Shown here: one piece after another, positions 59,541-64,000 of the stretch
Layout: each line of letters starts with the position of its first letter
How positions within the stretch are numbered: the first letter of the stretch is position 1
Origin: Pseudofabraea citricarpa
Taxonomy: Eukaryota > Ascomycota > Leotiomycetes > Helotiales > Dermateaceae
Assembly: GCA_029641185.1 (NCBI GenBank)
Contig: JAPWGK010000027.1
Coordinates: forward strand, 372,001 to 436,000
Reading direction: 5' to 3'
Length of the DNA: 64,000 bases
Notes under the pieces: model-generated
Seen by the model: only the letters and a program-made list of their open reading frames with translations
What the model was told of the DNA's origin: nothing
The model's database searches: none
Program-made: the position numbers and the translations under genes

Positions 59541-62500
59541 AATTAATATTATTAATTATTTTTTCTTTTTATATATAAAAAAGTAAAAGTTACTAAGGCT
59601 TTACTTAAATCTAATTTTAATTAAGAATTATTTATATAATAAATTTTAATCCCTAGTAGCTTACTTAAGCTTATAAAAGTTATATAAAACTCGTAGTATA
59701 TAATTATATAATACTAGTATATTATTAGGTTTCTTTAGGAAAATATATTCTTATAAATATAATTTTATAAACGCGTTCTTAATATTAATATAATAATATT
59801 TAAGGTTTTATATAATAATAAAAGCTAGGAATATTTATAATATATTTATTCGAGTTATAAGTATAAAAGTTTTATTAAAGTTAGTTTTATAAACTTAAGA
59901 GAATCCTCTTATAATTAGTTAAGCTTTAAATCGTTCGAGTATTTTATTAGATTATACTTTAATTATAAAAACTTATTTTATATTAATAAGGTTAATACCT
60001 TTAGGTTTTAGTTTCTCTTATTATATTCTATTATATATAAGGAAAACTAATTCCTTCTAAATGATCTCTTATTATTATTAATTATAATTAAAGTTATTTA
60101 TAACTTTCTTATAATTAATAGGAATATAAATTTCGAATTCGTTTTTCGTATTAATTTAATCGTACTTATTATATAAGGTTTTACTTATAGAAAATATAAT
60201 TTATACTTTCTCTTTCTTAGGTAATTCTTCTTTTATAATAATATAAGTATAATAAGCTAGTATTACTTTTATAATCTTAGTTTCTTTATTATTATTTATT
60301 TTTTCTTTTATATCTCTTTTTCTCTTATATAAAAAGTAAGACTTTAGTCTAAAGTCGATCTCTTATAATTTTATAAAAGACTTAGTAACTAGTATAATTA
60401 TCTTAATTATAGCTTTATTTATCTTTTTTAGAATAAAATCTTTTTTTTTAGCCTTACTTTTTATTCTCTTATTTTTATCCTAGTTAGACGATTATTAAAT
60501 ACTAGTATTTTTCTAATTATAAGTTAAGGGATTAGATATAATTATAAGAACTCTAACTTTAAAATTATTAAGTCGCTTATAAGAGGATAATTTTATTATC
60601 TTAAGTAATTCCTTTAGCTTATTATAAAGGTTATAATCTAGTAATATATTTAAAATATCCTAAGGATTTATTTCTTATATCTAGAGATTAATATCTTTTC
60701 TTTTAATATTTTTATCTTATATAATAACCGACTTATATTTTATATAACTAAGATCTAGTAAATATACCTTAAATTAAGTTAATATTATCTTAATATATTT
60801 TATAAATACTTTTATTCTTCTTTTATCTATTAATTTATTTATACGACTACTTTTAGAAAAGAAATAAAAGTTAATATATATATATATATTTTATAACTAA
60901 AAGAATAAGTATAATTAATATTAGGTTTCTCTCTAGTATACGTTTTAATTAATATAAAAGTCTCCTCGTATAAAGTCCTTTTAATATTTATTTGATTTTA
61001 TATATATTCCTTAGCTTTTATAACTTTATCCTAGAATTTAACTAAAAGGCTTATATCCTTTAATATAACTTATATATAATTTTCGAATATCTAAATAACT
61101 CTTTTAGTAGCTTTATTTTATTATAATAAATAAATAACTATAAGCTTTAGTTTAATATCTTTGCTTTTATTTTAATTCTTAAGTAATTCTTATAATTTTA
61201 TAGTATTATTAATTCGTATAATTATAAGAGTAAAACTTATTTTTTTTTCTTCTTTTATCTTTTATATTTTAAGTTTAAGTATAATATTAGTATAATCCTT
61301 AGCTAGGATCTTTTAGTATTAATATAATATACTATTAATTATTTAAATAAAATATTAATTATCTTAAAAGGAAGTTAAAAGTAATTTATAGATATTAATA
61401 TATACTAGGGATAATATTAACTTCTTTTATAATAATAAAATCTTATTATACTAATTTCTTATATTTATAATCTTATATATCTTATAGATTAATAGCTTAG
61501 CTAAGATCTTAATTAGTTTCTTAAGCGTAATTATATAATATAAGTTACGAATTTTATTAAAACTAAGATATCTAATATAATAATATTATTTCTTATATTT
61601 CTTAAGAATAACTTATTTTTATTATCTCTTAGTATTCTTAGGCCTAGTTAATAAATCGGATTTATCTCCTAAGTTATTAGCTTAATTATAAATCTTATTA
61701 TTTTTATTTATATTTATAATTAATTTTTTTTACTAGGTAAAAGAAAAAGATATTTTATTATAAATATTATAAAGTTAATTAGGATTCGACTTAATAAAAG
61801 GTTATATTATAATAATAATAACCTTAGAATAACTTAATAGTTTTTATCTTAAAAGCTTAGTTTTAATTAAGTAATATATAATAAATATTATTTCTTCGAA
61901 TCTTATTATAATTTTAGAAATAATATAAATATCTTTATTAATCGTAGCTTTAATAATTATATTTTCTTTATACTAAAAGCTTATTTTTTTATTATTAAAT
62001 ACTCCTTTTATATTATAAGTTATATAAATCCTTTAAGTAAATAAAAGATTAACTTTTAACTTAGATATAAAAAGAATATTACTTAATAATATTAAGTCTT
62101 CTTATTTTAAACGTATTTTTATAATACTTATATAAGTAGATTATAATATTTCCTTTTTAACTTTAATTTAGTATTACCTAATAATAATTAGTAATCCTTT
62201 AAAAAGTTAGATTTAATTAGTTATATATAATATAATACTAGTATTAGAGACTTATTTAGAGTACGAGATCTTACTAATAATATTAATAGAAATAATAGTA
62301 TATTCTTCTTTTTTATCTAAATTAAAAGAAAAAGAATCGTTTATTAAATTATTTATAATATAATTATATATATATTTATTATAATTATATTTCTTTAAAG
62401 TTTAATCTTTTAAATATTTCTTATTATATCTTCTTTTACTTTATTTTATTTCTTTTTATACGAAGTTATATATAATATTATAAAAAGAATAATAAGAAGC

Positions 62501-63684
62501 CTAATAATTACTTTTATATAAGAGATATCTTAGAAAATAATCTTAACCTAAGTTAAACTTATTATTTAACTTATATTTTTTAGTTAAGTATCCTTTTAAT
62601 TTTTCTTTTATATATAAAATATTAGTTAAATATTTTATTAGAAAGTCTTTAAAATATTAAAGAGAGGAAAGCTTATTAATTACTAGTATAAGATTATTAT
62701 ATACGTCTAAAGTAACTCTAGTAATCTTATATTTAAAAAATAAGCTTAAGAGAAAAATCTTAAATAATTATTTTTCTAAGAGAAAAAAATAAAAATTCGG
62801 GTTTATAATTATAATATAATAATATAATTCTTAGAGTCTAGTTTATACTTATTTAATAATAATATTAGATTCTAGCTTAAAGCTAAATAGTTTTACTAAT
62901 TTATTATATATTATTTAAGAGTATATTCTCTTATATTTTACTTTTAATATTTTCTATTATAACTTAATTAATTCGATTTTATAAACTAAGTTATTATTTA
63001 ATTTATTCGTATAAATTAAAATTATATAATAAACTTTTAATAAGATAATATTAAACTTCTCTAGCTTATTATAATTAAGCTTAAGATTTATTAAGGGCCC
63101 TAGTATATTATCTTAAAGGTTTAAGTTTTTAATATCTTTAGAGATATCCTACTTAATATATACTAGCTTTATAAACGTATATTATATAATATAATAATCT
63201 TTTTTTATTCTTTTTAGTACGAAGTTAAGTAATTCTCTTTCAAAATATTATCTTATTAATTTAAACTAATTCCTTTAGTTTTATTAAGAAAAAATACTAG
63301 TAAGATATTTTTTTAAGAGATAATTAAGATTTATATTATTAATTATTAGTAGGAGTTCCTTTTATAAGCTATTATAAAATAACCTAAGGTTTAAGATACT
63401 TGTTTTTTATTATAATATTCTAAACTTAGTTAAATTTAAGAGCGAAAAAAGAAAAAAGATAATATATTCTTTTAATAATAAATAATAGCTAATCTATAGG
63501 TATATAAATATAATATACTTTTTAGTACGAAGTATTCTAATAAGAGTTAATATAATTCTTTTATTAATAGTATCGATTTATAAATATATAATATAACTTC
63601 TTATTTTATTATTATATACTAATAAGCGATCGAGACCTAATATAAAAAACTAATTACTTATATCTAAGTACTAGGCTTATAACT

Positions 63685-63904
63685 TATTAAAAGGTAATAT
63701 AAATAATAATAAATAATAAGATATTATTACTAATAATTATAAAGGATATAAAGTATATACGATTATAAAGATTATATATATATCTCCTAGATTAATAATT
63801 AATTCGTTTTAGTATCACGTATATAAATATATATAATTATATAATTATTTATATATAAAAGATATAATACTAATTAATAGTTTATTACTTACTTATTTCT
63901 AATA
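63685..63904 (-). repeat. 5' LTR of the copia element
   Basis: A 220-bp terminal repeat matching 58117..58336 in length and mostly in sequence, differing mainly by transitions. TATTT follows at 63905. Confidence 0.88.
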
Positions 63905-64000
63905 TATTTAATATTATTAGGAGCTAGAATATAAACTAGAGGAATTTAATATTCTAAAAACAAAGGAATATAAGAAGAATTAATAATTCTTTTTTAGAAA

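Larger units (their letters stand above)
58117..63904 (-). mobile_element. Full-length Ty1/copia LTR retrotransposon, RIP-inactivated
   Basis: Direct repeats of 220 bp (58117..58336 and 63685..63904, constant offset 5,568) bound a 5,788-bp element. Both start TATTAAAAGG and end CTAATA, consistent with TG...CA after RIP. TATTT flanks both sides (58112-58116 and 63905-63909) as a target duplication. On the minus strand, RT is visible as YINNIIIV (59540..59517; YVDD in active elements, both Asp changed to Asn). RNase H is visible as DIYKNN, stop, GVIVLVKN and further on YKRFKYINIY (58748..58640), in the same frame with stops. RNase H near the 3' LTR after RT is the copia arrangement. The element is inert. 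It sits 195 bp from the gypsy element in the same orientation. Confidence 0.9.
50990..64000. other. RIP-degraded AT-rich block
   Basis: From about 51.0 kb to the window end, G and C become scarce. CpA and TpG dinucleotides almost vanish while TpA and ApA/TpT dominate; many 60-base lines contain none. This is the expected product of repeat-induced point mutation, which converts C to T mainly at CpA in duplicated DNA of ascomycetes. No host gene was seen inside. Besides the two LTR elements, the stretches 51.08-51.54 kb, 57.93-58.11 kb and 63.91-64.00 kb are similar AT-rich sequence without recognised content. Confidence 0.9.

Noticed and set aside
51541..63904. Possibility that one retrotransposon is nested in the other
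   Set aside because: Each has its own intact LTR pair and target duplication, and 194 bp separate the two elements.

Overview
The window is nuclear DNA of a filamentous ascomycete, probably a leotiomycete (Helotiales); that class is an inference from gene style only. Support comes from short introns (41-86 bp, plus one of 196 bp) with GTANGT-like donors and CTAAC-like branch sites, fungal families (PHO4 permease, SRPK-like kinase, 2EXR proteins, NACHT/TPR NLR, GCN4-type bZIP), and a 13-kb tract showing the footprint of repeat-induced point mutation (RIP). Exon joins were derived by hand from splice signals and reading-frame closure; each multi-exon model listed closes in frame. Left arm, 1-20.4 kb: the first exon of a PHO4-type phosphate permease leaves the window at the left edge. 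It is followed by an RNase H/2EXR fusion gene (3.8-5.8 kb), a small two-exon gene (6.6-7.0 kb), a five-exon SRPK-like kinase (7.9-9.3 kb), an eleven-exon amidase (10.4-12.9 kb), a single-exon kinase-fold protein (16.7-17.7 kb) and a divergent pair of small coiled-coil genes (18.7-20.4 kb). Centre, 20.4-50.7 kb: cytosolic glutaminyl-tRNA synthetase with an 8-nt microexon (22.4-24.6 kb), a secreted kievitone-hydratase/CrtC-like protein (27.5-28.7 kb), and a 2,149-residue NACHT/TPR STAND receptor (30.7-37.6 kb). Then come a relic of a SNF2 helicase (38.0-38.3 kb), a secreted protein with an acidic octapeptide repeat tail (39.8-40.8 kb), a decayed gene (43.0-43.5 kb), mitochondrial lipoyl synthase (45.9-47.1 kb), an Fe(II)/2-oxoglutarate dioxygenase-like gene (47.6-48.7 kb), a bZIP regulator divergent from it (49.2-50.1 kb) and a small ORF at 50.5 kb. 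Right end, about 51-64 kb: a very AT-rich block almost without CpA and TpG, with no host gene. It consists largely of two full-length, RIP-degraded LTR retrotransposons in the same (minus) orientation: a Ty3/gypsy element (51541-57922, 369-bp LTRs, target duplication CTTTT) and a Ty1/copia element (58117-63904, 220-bp LTRs, target duplication TATTT). The genes do not form one pathway. Housekeeping functions (GlnRS, lipoyl synthase, phosphate uptake) lie among accessory, lineage-variable genes (NLR, RNase H fusion, kinase-fold protein, secreted proteins) next to a heterochromatin-like TE island. No tRNA, rRNA or CRISPR was recognised.
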